DNA of 13,685 nt from an uncultured Collinsella sp. (lineage in GTDB: Bacteria; Actinomycetota; Coriobacteriia; Coriobacteriales; Coriobacteriaceae). The translations under genes and the position numbers were made by a program. Numbering within the stretch: the first letter of the stretch is position 1; every line of letters starts with the position of its first letter. The DNA lies in NCBI GenBank assembly GCA_902474645.1, contig CABRWN010000038.1, positions 1-13,685 on the forward strand, written 5' to 3'. A model generated the notes under the pieces. That model was not told the DNA's origin. It was given only the letters and a program-made list of their open reading frames with translations, and ran no database searches. Below are positions 1 to 7,298 of the stretch, one piece after another.

Positions 1-30
1 GCGAAGAGCGTTGCTGCCTAGGCTAGCCCC

Positions 31-1131
31 TTGTCACACAAACTACCGAAGCCTCTTAAAAAGCTCAAGAACAAGGACATCCTCATCATTCCCATTACGA
101 TGACGTTGCTGTCCATTTGCGGCACTACGTTTGGCATGTCTGAGGAAGCCCTGCCGTTCTATGCCATCTTCATTCCCATCATGATGGGTATCGGTTATGA
201 CTCGATGACGGCATTCATCATCTGCTTCCTTGGTCCTAACCTGGGATATTGTGCTTCGACCATCGACCCGTTTAATGTTTTGATCGCCCAGGGCATCATT
301 GGCATCGAGGGCAATCCTCAGCTGTGGCTGCGCGCCGTTTCTTGGGTCATCTTCACTGCCGTCGGTATCGCATGGGCCATGCGCTACGCCATGCGCGTCA
401 AGAAAAACCCCGAGTCGTCCATTACGTACGAGGACGATAAGCTCAAGCGTATTGAGTTTTCCGTGACCGATGCCTCCATCGAGGAAGAGTTCACTATCCG
501 TCAGAAGCTCGTGCTTATCGATTTTGCCTGCGGTATGGGCATTATCGTCTGGGGTCTTGTTACCCAGGGCTGGTACATGAATGAGATTTCTGCTGTGTTC
601 CTTGGCATGGGCTTGCTTGCCGGTATCCTGGGCGGTCTTGACCAGCAGACGATCGCTGAGGAGTTCGTTAAGGGTCTCGCCGACTTCGCGTACGCTGCCA
701 TCGTTATCGGTATCGCTCGCGGTATTCTGGTCATCGCCGAGGGTGGCATGATCATCGACACCATCCTCCAGGCGCTCGCTACTGCGCTCGCCGGTGCACC
801 AGCCGCCGTCTACACCACGTTTATGTATATCGTCCTTGGCCTGCTCTCTTTGCTGGTTCCCTCGAGTTCTGGCCTGGCGGCGCTCACCATGCCCGTTATG
901 GGCTCCCTGACCGAGCTCATGGGCCTCAATCCCGAGGCGGCCGTCACCGCGCTCCAGTTTGCCAACCAGACCATCAACACCATCAGCCCCGTGGCGGGCA
1001 TGACGGTCGCCGGCCTTGCCGTGGCTAGGATTTCGTTTGGCCAATGGTGGAAGACCATTTGGAAGTTCTTCATTTTCATGGTCGTCTTTGGCCTGATCGT
1101 AACGGCAATCTCTGGCATGCTTCCGGTGTAG
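31..1131 (+). CDS. YfcC-family C4-dicarboxylate/amino-acid-type membrane carrier, N-terminal part missing or disrupted
   Basis: This is a multi-pass inner-membrane secondary carrier resembling E. coli YfcC, a family of ill-defined substrate loosely tied to dicarboxylates, amino acids and peptides. Visible family blocks are the FGMSEEALPFYAIFIP stretch near residue 35, a DPFNVLIAQGI block near 80 and VPSSSGLAALTMP near 275, with roughly eight to nine hydrophobic segments. E. coli YfcC is about 506 residues; this frame gives 366, so about 125 N-terminal residues are absent. The frame is open only from base 22, because a TAG lies in frame at 19-21. The TTG at 31 has no Shine-Dalgarno sequence, and an internal ATG at 100 would cut into the first visible membrane segment. 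The gene may be a truncated remnant, a nonsense or frameshift mutant, or broken by a contig edge. It precedes the catabolic genes and probably served as the importer. The family call is firm; the start and the substrate are not. Confidence 0.75.
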   Translation: MSHKLPKPLKKLKNKDILIIPITMTLLSICGTTFGMSEEALPFYAIFIPIMMGIGYDSMTAFIICFLGPNLGYCASTIDPFNVLIAQGIIGIEGNPQLWLRAVSWVIFTAVGIAWAMRYAMRVKKNPESSITYEDDKLKRIEFSVTDASIEEEFTIRQKLVLIDFACGMGIIVWGLVTQGWYMNEISAVFLGMGLLAGILGGLDQQTIAEEFVKGLADFAYAAIVIGIARGILVIAEGGMIIDTILQALATALAGAPAAVYTTFMYIVLGLLSLLVPSSSGLAALTMPVMGSLTELMGLNPEAAVTALQFANQTINTISPVAGMTVAGLAVARISFGQWWKTIWKFFIFMVVFGLIVTAISGMLPV

Positions 1132-1140
1132 GTGGTTGTG

Positions 1141-2724
1141 ATGTCTGATCGTTTGACGGTCCTGACGTCTAAGAGCGTCTTTACCGGTACGGGGGACCTG
1201 CCGTTTGAAGGTTTCGTAGCGGTCCGTGGCAATCGAATTGAGGCTGTTGGTACCAAGTGTGAGGTAGCTTCGTATTTGACCCAGGCGGACGAGGTAGTTG
1301 ACCTGGGCGACCGCACTGTCATGCCTGGCCTGATCGATGTGCATACCTTCTATACAGGTTGGGCGCTGCGGACGTTGGGGTCTGATCTGTCCGGCGTCGC
1401 TGATGCCAAAGAGGCCGTGTCGCTCTTGCGTGCATGGAAAGAAGATCATCCGGATTGCGCGGCGGCTTTTGGCCACAACCTGCCCGAAACGTTGGCATCG
1501 GATGCCGAGAACGCAAATACGGCAGCTGTGTTTGACGATTGTTTTGGCGATATCCCTGTCGTCTGCTTTACACCGGGTGCGGAGACCTGCGTTCTCAATG
1601 CTGCCGCCAGTGCGCGATACGGCTTTACGCCCCAGGCGTGCTATGCCGAGAAGATCTGGCGCATGATGAGCGATTTCCTCGCGCTGCCCGAGGTGCGTGC
1701 CGGGTATTCGGACTACATGAGCATGCTTAACGAGCGCGGCGTTACCGCCATCAAGGAAATGGCGTTTGATGACTACTACGGCTTTGCCGACGAAATGGCT
1801 CGCCGTGAGGAATCTGGTGAGCTGACGGTTCGCGTCTCTATGATGTCGCAGCCGGTGGGTGCCGGTGCAAATCTGTCATATGCCCGCGAGGCACGAGAGC
1901 GCTTCCGGGGATCGTTCGTTCGTTTTTCTGGCTTCAACCGTATGACCGATCGCGGCGTATGGGCGGGGCTTGCCGAGATGATTGAACCCTATGAGGACAC
2001 GGCCGATGCGGGCGCTGCCGGCAAGACGGTCGTCGGGGAGCCAGAGTGGGATCTGATTGAGAGCGAGCTGCGTGCAATTGATGCTGACGGTTTCCGATAT
2101 TCCTTGCATTGCCAGGGCGATGGCGCCGTTCGTCGCACCGTGGCGCTCTATGCCTCGCTGCCTCGAGACGAGCATGGACGGATGCTTCGCCGCCATGCGA
2201 TTACCGATCTCGAGAACTCTGACCCGACCGATCTTGTCGAGTTTGGCAAGTTAGGTGGAATTTGCGAGGTCTATCCGCAGATTCTGACGCTGGACCGGCG
2301 CGAGGATTGCCTGTCGATGATGCGTCGACAAATTGGCGAGACGCGACTTTTACACAGCTGGAATCGCCGCGGCATGGAAGATTCCGGATGCACAGTGTGC
2401 TGTGGAACGGATTTGCCGCTGCTGATTCCGAGCCTGGGCGAGTCAATTTACAGCGCGTGCGGCGGATTCTTCGCCGACGGACTGCCCGTGAATGAGGTCA
2501 ACACGCTGACGCTTGTCGAGCTCTTGTGCGCTTGGACTGCCGGGGGCGCGTACGACCTGATGCGCGAAGACGAGCTGGGTACGCTCGAGGTTGGCAAGCT
2601 TGCCGATATCTGCGTGCTCGATCGGGATGTGTTCGACCTCGATTATCGCGACGCACGTGATCTTGCGGTTGACATGACGATGTCGGACGGACAAATCGTG
2701 TTCGATCGAAATAAGGAGGCATAA
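1141..2724 (+). CDS. YtcJ-like amidohydrolase (amidohydrolase_3 type) with altered HxH motif
   Basis: This is a predicted cytoplasmic metal-dependent hydrolase of the YtcJ group, 527 residues. It has the N-terminal beta-sandwich start, then PGLIDVHTF, where family members normally carry HxH. Here H68 is kept but the second histidine is Phe at 70. H323 (HCQGDGAVR), H352 (RHAITD) and D424 (CGTDLP) sit where family ligands and the catalytic Asp are expected. The C-terminus has the usual EDELGTLEVGKLADICVLDRD block. The chosen start is the ATG at 1141, preceded by AGGTGG at about 1130-1135, rather than the GTG codons at 1132 and 1138. It begins 9 bases after the carrier stop and ends one base before the epimerase start, so it is in the operon. 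A role in opening an amide, lactam or carbamoyl group on the substrate is possible but not shown. Confidence 0.85.
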   Translation: MSDRLTVLTSKSVFTGTGDLPFEGFVAVRGNRIEAVGTKCEVASYLTQADEVVDLGDRTVMPGLIDVHTFYTGWALRTLGSDLSGVADAKEAVSLLRAWKEDHPDCAAAFGHNLPETLASDAENANTAAVFDDCFGDIPVVCFTPGAETCVLNAAASARYGFTPQACYAEKIWRMMSDFLALPEVRAGYSDYMSMLNERGVTAIKEMAFDDYYGFADEMARREESGELTVRVSMMSQPVGAGANLSYAREARERFRGSFVRFSGFNRMTDRGVWAGLAEMIEPYEDTADAGAAGKTVVGEPEWDLIESELRAIDADGFRYSLHCQGDGAVRRTVALYASLPRDEHGRMLRRHAITDLENSDPTDLVEFGKLGGICEVYPQILTLDRREDCLSMMRRQIGETRLLHSWNRRGMEDSGCTVCCGTDLPLLIPSLGESIYSACGGFFADGLPVNEVNTLTLVELLCAWTAGGAYDLMREDELGTLEVGKLADICVLDRDVFDLDYRDARDLAVDMTMSDGQIVFDRNKEA

Positions 2725-2725
2725 G

Positions 2726-3577
2726 ATGTCTGAATCCAAACCGACGCTGCACCGCGAACAGATTGCGGGCATGAATATCCACTACATCATGTGGTCGCTC
2801 GATTACTTCCTTGATGTGCAGCAGCGTTTGGGCTTTGAGTCCATTGAGCTGTGGTGTGCGGAGCCGCATGTGACGCTCGACCACACGGGCTACTTTGAGG
2901 CTGAGGTCCTGGCGAAAAAGGCTGCAGACCGTGGGCTTAGGTATCGTACTCTGTGCCCCGAGAATGTTGTCTATCCTTGGCAGTACTGCGCACGCAAACC
3001 GCTGCATGAACAGCGCAGCCTGGCGTACTTTAAGCACGGCATTGAGCTTGCCGAGGTACTTGGGTGCGACCGTATGTCCGTCAACTCGGGCTGGGGCGAC
3101 TGGGACGAGGACCGCGAGGAAGCCTGGAAGCGCAGCCGCGAGCACTTGTCCATTCTGGCGGAGTATGCCGGCGAGCACGGTCTGGTGCTTACGATGGAAA
3201 GCCTGCGTCCCGAGGAGAGCAACCTTGTGACGACGGTTTCCGATGCGAAGCGCATGATTGACGAGGTCGCGAGCCCGTACTTACAGCCCATGGTTGATAC
3301 AACCGCGATGGGCGTTGCAGGCGAGACGCTCGAGGACTGGTTTGCCGCCTTTGGTGATGGGGCAATTCACGAGATGCACTTTATCGACGGTGACCCGTAT
3401 GGCCATCTGGTGTGGGGCGATGGCAAGCACGATATGGACGCCTTCGTCGCCACACTCAACGCCCATGGTTTCGACGGCATGCTGGGCCAGGAAATCACGG
3501 ACGGTCGTTACTACGATGACCCGGCGGCGGCAGATGCCAAGAACATGGCCGCATTCGAGAAATATCTGATTGACTAA
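2726..3577 (+). CDS. frlC: FrlC-like sugar isomerase/epimerase (TIM barrel)
   Basis: This protein belongs to the xylose isomerase-like TIM-barrel family and closely resembles E. coli FrlC, which interconverts psicoselysine and fructoselysine by 3-epimerisation. It has 283 residues; the E. coli protein has about 276. The metal-ligand set expected for the family is present: E158 in MESLRPEESN, D191 in MVDTTAMG, H218 in MHFIDGDPYGH and E256 in GQEI. The YGHLVWGDGKHDMDAF stretch parallels the HYIPGEGKMPLREL region of FrlC. An AAGGAGG at 2713-2719 precedes the ATG, and only one base separates it from the upstream stop, so translation is probably coupled. Adjacent FrlB and FrlD homologues support an Amadori-compound role. 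The exact substrate (fructoselysine, another fructosamine or a related ketose-amine) cannot be read from the sequence. Confidence 0.82.
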   Translation: MSESKPTLHREQIAGMNIHYIMWSLDYFLDVQQRLGFESIELWCAEPHVTLDHTGYFEAEVLAKKAADRGLRYRTLCPENVVYPWQYCARKPLHEQRSLAYFKHGIELAEVLGCDRMSVNSGWGDWDEDREEAWKRSREHLSILAEYAGEHGLVLTMESLRPEESNLVTTVSDAKRMIDEVASPYLQPMVDTTAMGVAGETLEDWFAAFGDGAIHEMHFIDGDPYGHLVWGDGKHDMDAFVATLNAHGFDGMLGQEITDGRYYDDPAAADAKNMAAFEKYLID

Positions 3578-3587
3578 AACAACTATC

Positions 3588-3619
3588 GGCCACGCAACCA
3601 ACGTCATTGATTGCGGGCC
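3588..3619 (+). promoter_or_regulatory. Intergenic hairpin between epimerase and deglycase genes
   Basis: GGCC-A-CGCAA (3588-3597) pairs with TTGCGGGCC (3611-3619) over nine base pairs, with one bulged A and a 13-base loop. No T-run follows, so it is not a standard terminator. It ends seven bases before the Shine-Dalgarno region of the deglycase gene. It could set mRNA processing or stability between the two genes. It is the longest untranslated gap within module 1. Confidence 0.4.
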
Positions 3620-3639
3620 AAATAAGAAAGGAACTGGAT

Positions 3640-4608
3640 ATGAACGCACACGATCTGATCAAAGAGGCAATTGCCGAGAAGGGCAAGTTCGACAGCGTCT
3701 ACTGGATTGCTTGCGGTGGCTCCATGATCGATTTGATCCCGGCTCACGAGCTTCTGCAACGCGAGGCAACCACCTTCACTTCGTATATCTATACCGCGCG
3801 TGAATTCGACATTATGCGTCCGCGTCGTCTGGGCGAGAAGTCCCTGGTCATCGCTTGCAGCCACAGTGGCAATACCCCGGAGGTCGTCGAGGGCTGCGAG
3901 ATTGCCCTTGCTGCCGGCGCTACGGTGATCGCCCAGACCGACAACGCTGGATCTAAGATCGACTCCGGCAAGTGGACCACGTGGGTCTACCCGTGGGGCG
4001 AGGGTGTGCCGCAGGCCGAGGTCCCCGCTGGCATTTCGCTGTCGCTTGCGGCAGAGCTGCTCGATCAGCAGGAGGGCTACGCCGATCTTGCCGATATGTA
4101 TGCCGGTATCGCCGAGATGGATAAGATTCTTCCCCCGGCACGCGAGAAGGTAAATGCCGAGCTGGGCGATCGCTTTGCCAAGCTTTGCCAGGAGCACGAG
4201 TTCTTCTATATTCTGGGCAGCGGTCCCAACTTTAGCCAGACCTACGGTTTCGCTATCTGCTCTCTTATGGAGATGCAGTGGCAGCACTGCAGCTACATCC
4301 ACTCTGCCGAGTACTTCCATGGCCCCTTCGAGGCTACTCAGGATGGCGTTTTTTACTTCCTGCAGATGGGCTCCAGCGAGTGCCGTGCTATGGACGAGCG
4401 CGCCCTGGCGTTCCTTAAGACGCATACCGATACGCTGATGGTGCTCGATGCTAAGGAGTACGGTATGGAAGCCGTGCCGGCGAGCGTCCGTGCCTATCTG
4501 GACCCGGTGCTGTTCTACGCCATGAACTGCGAGCTGCGTGCTGCACGCGGCAAGGTGTTTGATCACGATCCCGATTTCCGTCGCTATATGGGTGTTGTCG
4601 AGTACTAG
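3640..4608 (+). CDS. frlB: FrlB-like SIS-domain fructosamine 6-phosphate deglycase
   Basis: A double-SIS-domain protein of 322 residues that aligns with E. coli FrlB, which hydrolyses fructoselysine 6-phosphate to glucose 6-phosphate and lysine. The first SIS domain shows YWIACGGS near residue 23 and ACSHSGNTPEVVEG near 75. The second shows YILGSGPN near 190 and the HSAEYFHGP block with E224 and H227, matching ESGEFRHGP in FrlB. The C-terminal DPDFRRYMGVVEY is nearly the same as the FrlB end and is a good family mark. The protein is slightly shorter at the N-terminus than FrlB. AAAGGA at 3627-3632 fixes the ATG at 3640 over an in-frame TTG at 3607. The gene lies between the epimerase and kinase homologues. 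It could act on another fructosamine phosphate such as glucoselysine- or fructose-asparagine-type compounds. Confidence 0.85.
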   Translation: MNAHDLIKEAIAEKGKFDSVYWIACGGSMIDLIPAHELLQREATTFTSYIYTAREFDIMRPRRLGEKSLVIACSHSGNTPEVVEGCEIALAAGATVIAQTDNAGSKIDSGKWTTWVYPWGEGVPQAEVPAGISLSLAAELLDQQEGYADLADMYAGIAEMDKILPPAREKVNAELGDRFAKLCQEHEFFYILGSGPNFSQTYGFAICSLMEMQWQHCSYIHSAEYFHGPFEATQDGVFYFLQMGSSECRAMDERALAFLKTHTDTLMVLDAKEYGMEAVPASVRAYLDPVLFYAMNCELRAARGKVFDHDPDFRRYMGVVEY

Positions 4609-4622
4609 AAGGGGCAAAGGCC

Positions 4623-5486
4623 ATGGCATTTAACGTTAACGCGCTCGGATTTGGCGACAACGTCGTCGATCGCTACGAGCATATCCACACCATGTATCCC
4701 GGCGGCAATGCGGTGAACTTTGCCGTTTATGCCAAGAAATGCGGTGCCGCACGCTCCGCATACATGGGCATTTTTGGCAATGACGCCGCTGCCGAGCATG
4801 TTATTGCAAGCCTCGAGGATGAGGGTATCGAGCTTGACAAGTGCGAGCAGATGATTGGCGAGAACGGAGCGGCTCGCGTGACCGTCGTTGACGGTGACCG
4901 TGTCTTCCTTGGCTCCAACGAGGGCGGTATCCGTGGCGATGCGCGCTATGTCCTCGATCGCTTTGACCTTGCGTACATGAAGCAGTTCGATGTGGTTCAT
5001 TCGGGCAACTATTGCTTTACCGAGCGCGAGCTGCCCAAGTTGAAGGCTGCGGGCGTCACGGTCTCTTTTGACTTTTCGGACGACTCCACCGACGAGTACT
5101 ACGAGCAGATTGCGCCCTACGTCGATTTCGCTTTCTTTAGTGCGGCGGATGCTGCGAGTGAGGACGAGATTCGCGAGCGTTTGGCATGGGTGAAGGGCCT
5201 GGGTCCGCGTTTTGTGTCGGCTACGGCGGGCGCCGAGGGCTGCATTGCTTACGACGGCGAGCGTTATTACCGCCAGCTGGCTAAACCGGTAACGGACATG
5301 AAGGACACCATGGGGGCGGGCGACTCGTTCCTCACCTCGTTTTTGATGTGCTATCTCGATTCCGCCAAGCGTGGCGAGGATGGCGCCGAGGCCATCGAGC
5401 GCGCGCTCGACTTTGCTGCCGGGTTTGCCTCGACCGTGTGCGGTATGGAAGGTTCTTGGGGTCACGGAGCACCAATCGTCGAATAG
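4623..5486 (+). CDS. frlD: FrlD-like PfkB-family fructosamine 6-kinase
   Basis: A ribokinase/PfkB-family kinase of 287 residues, most like E. coli FrlD, which phosphorylates fructoselysine at C6 with ATP. The sugar-binding region near residues 10-35 reads GFGDNVVDRY then PGGNAVNFAVYAKKCG, nearly the FrlD pattern. The anion-hole and catalytic block DTMGAGDSFLTSF carries D234 as the expected base. FDFSD (residues 156-160) and AFFSA also parallel FrlD. AGAAGGGG at 4607-4614, overlapping the preceding stop, precedes the ATG by eight bases, so it is co-translated with the deglycase gene. It would supply the phosphorylated substrate for the SIS enzyme. About 70 bases after its stop comes a strong hairpin, so it may end the first module. 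Confidence 0.85.
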   Translation: MAFNVNALGFGDNVVDRYEHIHTMYPGGNAVNFAVYAKKCGAARSAYMGIFGNDAAAEHVIASLEDEGIELDKCEQMIGENGAARVTVVDGDRVFLGSNEGGIRGDARYVLDRFDLAYMKQFDVVHSGNYCFTERELPKLKAAGVTVSFDFSDDSTDEYYEQIAPYVDFAFFSAADAASEDEIRERLAWVKGLGPRFVSATAGAEGCIAYDGERYYRQLAKPVTDMKDTMGAGDSFLTSFLMCYLDSAKRGEDGAEAIERALDFAAGFASTVCGMEGSWGHGAPIVE

Positions 5487-5556
5487 CTTAAGAAAACGTG
5501 CGGCGGTCTGGCTATGAGGCCTTGGACAGCCGATGCAAAACAATAAGCGAAACGCG

Positions 5557-5590
5557 AAAAGGGGGCTCGCCATGTGGTGGGTCCCCTTTT
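5557..5590 (+). terminator. Perfect 15-bp hairpin ending in TTTT: intrinsic terminator or attenuator
   Basis: The arm 5557-5571 (AAAAGGGGGCTCGCC) pairs with 5576-5590 (GGTGGGTCCCCTTTT) over 15 base pairs, including three G-T pairs, with a four-base ATGT loop. The right arm ends in TTTT. Because the left arm begins AAAA, it could work on both strands. It lies only 17 bases before the next ATG, leaving no room for a promoter between, and no convincing promoter was seen at 5487-5556. It therefore more likely lowers expression of the downstream genes than ends the operon fully. Confidence 0.75.
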
Positions 5591-5607
5591 GAACATTGGA
5601 GAAGACC

Positions 5608-6408
5608 ATGGGTATTAAAGCGTGTGCGGCTGGTTTTTGCTGCGCGGACGTCTATCAAAACATCGGCGTGTTCTATCCGACTGGTAACGGCATTGACTGG
5701 GGTATCCATCTTGCACGAATGGGCGTTTCGGTATCCGCCGTGTCGGTTGTCGGCAAGGACGAGTACGGAGACAAGATGAGAGAGGCGCTGGCCGCTGAGG
5801 GGCTCGATATCTCACATCTGCGGGTGGAGGATGGCGACACCTCGGTGATGCTCATGGCATTGAAAGACGGCGTCGATCGCGTACATCTCGAGGCAATTGA
5901 TGGCGTAATGGAGACATATCGACCGAATGAAGACGACCGGGAGTTTATCCTAGAGCATGACATCATTCACACCGACCTGTTTGGCAATTGTTTGGACCTC
6001 CTGCCCGAATGGCATAATGCGGGCAAGACGGTGGTTATGGACTTCTCGGTGTTCAGCCAGGATCCCGAATATGCATGCGAGGCTCATTTTCCTTACGTAG
6101 ACTATGCGTTCATGTCGTTTGAAGAGGACACTCCGGAGCTGCGGGACTGGGTACGCCACGTGCAGGGATTGGGACCGCGCGTTGCGGTTGCCACGCTTGG
6201 CGAGAAGGGGAGCATTGCCTATGACGGTGAGCGCTTCTATGAGTGCGGGATCGTACCGGCGGAGAAGGTCGTTAATACCGTGGGTGCCGGCGATTCGTAT
6301 ATTGCCGGGTTTACCAAGGGCGTGATCGATGGCCTTAATATTCCGGCGTGTATGAAGGCGGGCGCTGAGCTGTCGTCCCGAGTGATTGGTTCGTTTGAGC
6401 CGTACTAG
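5608..6408 (+). CDS. Second PfkB-family sugar kinase, divergent FrlD paralogue
   Basis: A PfkB-family kinase of 266 residues. Its C-terminal half tracks the upstream kinase closely: GLGPR, IAYDGERFY and NTVGAGDSYIAGF with D229 as the expected catalytic base. The substrate-binding region differs. Where the first kinase has PGGNAVNFA, this has PTGNGIDWG (residues 24-32), so one Gly of the usual GG pair is Thr and the usual Asn is Asp. This suggests a different sugar or amine is bound. GGAG at 5598-5601 supports the ATG at 5608 over an in-frame TTG at 5596. The gene begins right after the hairpin and is followed at 27 bases by an amidohydrolase. A product is expected to be a sugar or sugar-amine phosphate; the substrate is unknown. 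Confidence 0.82.
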   Translation: MGIKACAAGFCCADVYQNIGVFYPTGNGIDWGIHLARMGVSVSAVSVVGKDEYGDKMREALAAEGLDISHLRVEDGDTSVMLMALKDGVDRVHLEAIDGVMETYRPNEDDREFILEHDIIHTDLFGNCLDLLPEWHNAGKTVVMDFSVFSQDPEYACEAHFPYVDYAFMSFEEDTPELRDWVRHVQGLGPRVAVATLGEKGSIAYDGERFYECGIVPAEKVVNTVGAGDSYIAGFTKGVIDGLNIPACMKAGAELSSRVIGSFEPY

Positions 6409-6435
6409 GGTCAAATGCCTGGAAAGGAGTACGAA

Positions 6436-7296
6436 ATGGTTATCGACATGTTGGTCCATCCTATGCTCTACGGCGAGATCTGTAAGCCGGGTGATGAGCC
6501 TGATGGATTCGGCTTTTGGTCACGAGAATTTGGTATGGGGCATATGGGCCCCATGGATTGGGATGAGCTTCAAGTCGAGATGGACGTCTGCGATGTGCAG
6601 AAGAGCGTGCTCATGCCGCTCGATGTAACCACGGCATGCGGAGGACACTTTGGCACCAATGACCAGATTGCCATGCTGGTTGCCGCGCATCCCGATCGTC
6701 TATGGGGATTTGCGAGCGTAGATCCGCAGGTGAGCGGTGCCGCAGACGAATTGGAGCGCGCCTTTACCGAGTTGGGGGCAAAGGGGCTTTGCCTGCATCC
6801 TGCAAAGCAGGGTTTTGCCCCCGATGATGCTGTGGCCGAGCCGCTTTACGAGCTGTGCGAGCGCTATAACAAGCCGGTGGTTTTCCATGCCGGTATGTCT
6901 TGGGAGCCTGGCGCAGAGCTCTCGCGCAGTAACCCGCTTGCATTTGAGCACACAATCGCAACGCATCCAAATGTGCGCTTTAGTTTGACTCACTTTGGCT
7001 GGCCCTGGGTGCGCGAGACCGTGGCGATGCTGCTCAAGTATCCCAACTGCTACACGGACACCTCTATCACTTACATCGATTCGCCCGAGGAGATGATGCA
7101 GCGTCTTTTCACGGTCGATATGGGGCCGCTGTGGTATGAGCGCGCGCTATCGCACCAAGTGATGTTCGCCAGCAATACGCCGCGCTTCCGTGCATTCAAA
7201 CTCAAGCGGGCGCTCGATACCGTGCCCATGCGCGATGATGCGCGAGAAAGGCTCTACTGGGGTAATGCCCTGCGTTTTCTTGAAGGGGATGAGTAG
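6436..7296 (+). CDS. Amidohydrolase_2-family TIM-barrel protein (COG2159 type) with atypical active site
   Basis: A 286-residue TIM-barrel protein of the amidohydrolase_2 group, which includes decarboxylases and lactone or amide hydrolases. The family shape is clear: VVFHAGMSW with H151, SLTHFGWPW with H186, a FASNTPRF block and a C-terminal LYWGNALRFL. Two usual metal-site features are changed. The N-terminal DxHxH is D4-M-L6-V-H8, so the first His is Leu. The Asp expected in GSD.P is Asn at 247. It may use a rearranged metal site, need no metal, or have lost hydrolysis. AAGGAG at 6424-6429 places the start at 6436 rather than the in-frame ATG at 6415. It is followed two bases after its stop by the yjbQ-like gene, so the two are almost certainly co-transcribed. 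Confidence 0.8.
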   Translation: MVIDMLVHPMLYGEICKPGDEPDGFGFWSREFGMGHMGPMDWDELQVEMDVCDVQKSVLMPLDVTTACGGHFGTNDQIAMLVAAHPDRLWGFASVDPQVSGAADELERAFTELGAKGLCLHPAKQGFAPDDAVAEPLYELCERYNKPVVFHAGMSWEPGAELSRSNPLAFEHTIATHPNVRFSLTHFGWPWVRETVAMLLKYPNCYTDTSITYIDSPEEMMQRLFTVDMGPLWYERALSHQVMFASNTPRFRAFKLKRALDTVPMRDDARERLYWGNALRFLEGDE

Positions 7297-7298
7297 AC

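Noticed and set aside
19..21. Read-through of the TAG as pyrrolysine or another recoding event in the carrier gene
   Set aside because: Nothing in the window suggests pyrrolysine machinery, and the codons before TAG do not resemble the expected membrane segment.
43..1476. A 477-codon minus-strand open frame opposite the carrier and first amidohydrolase genes
   Set aside because: It is rich in Arg, His and Asp, has no recognisable family motif, and lies opposite two genes with clear protein families. It fits a codon-bias shadow.
5487..5556. Possible promoter for the second module, with TGGACA at 5523-5528
   Set aside because: No -10-like hexamer lies at a suitable distance; CAATAA is only 12 bases away. 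Read-through from upstream is more likely.
3604..5609. Long minus-strand open frames (341 and 334 codons) opposite the deglycase and first kinase genes
   Set aside because: The plus-strand frames have strong FrlB and FrlD motifs; the antisense translations show none.
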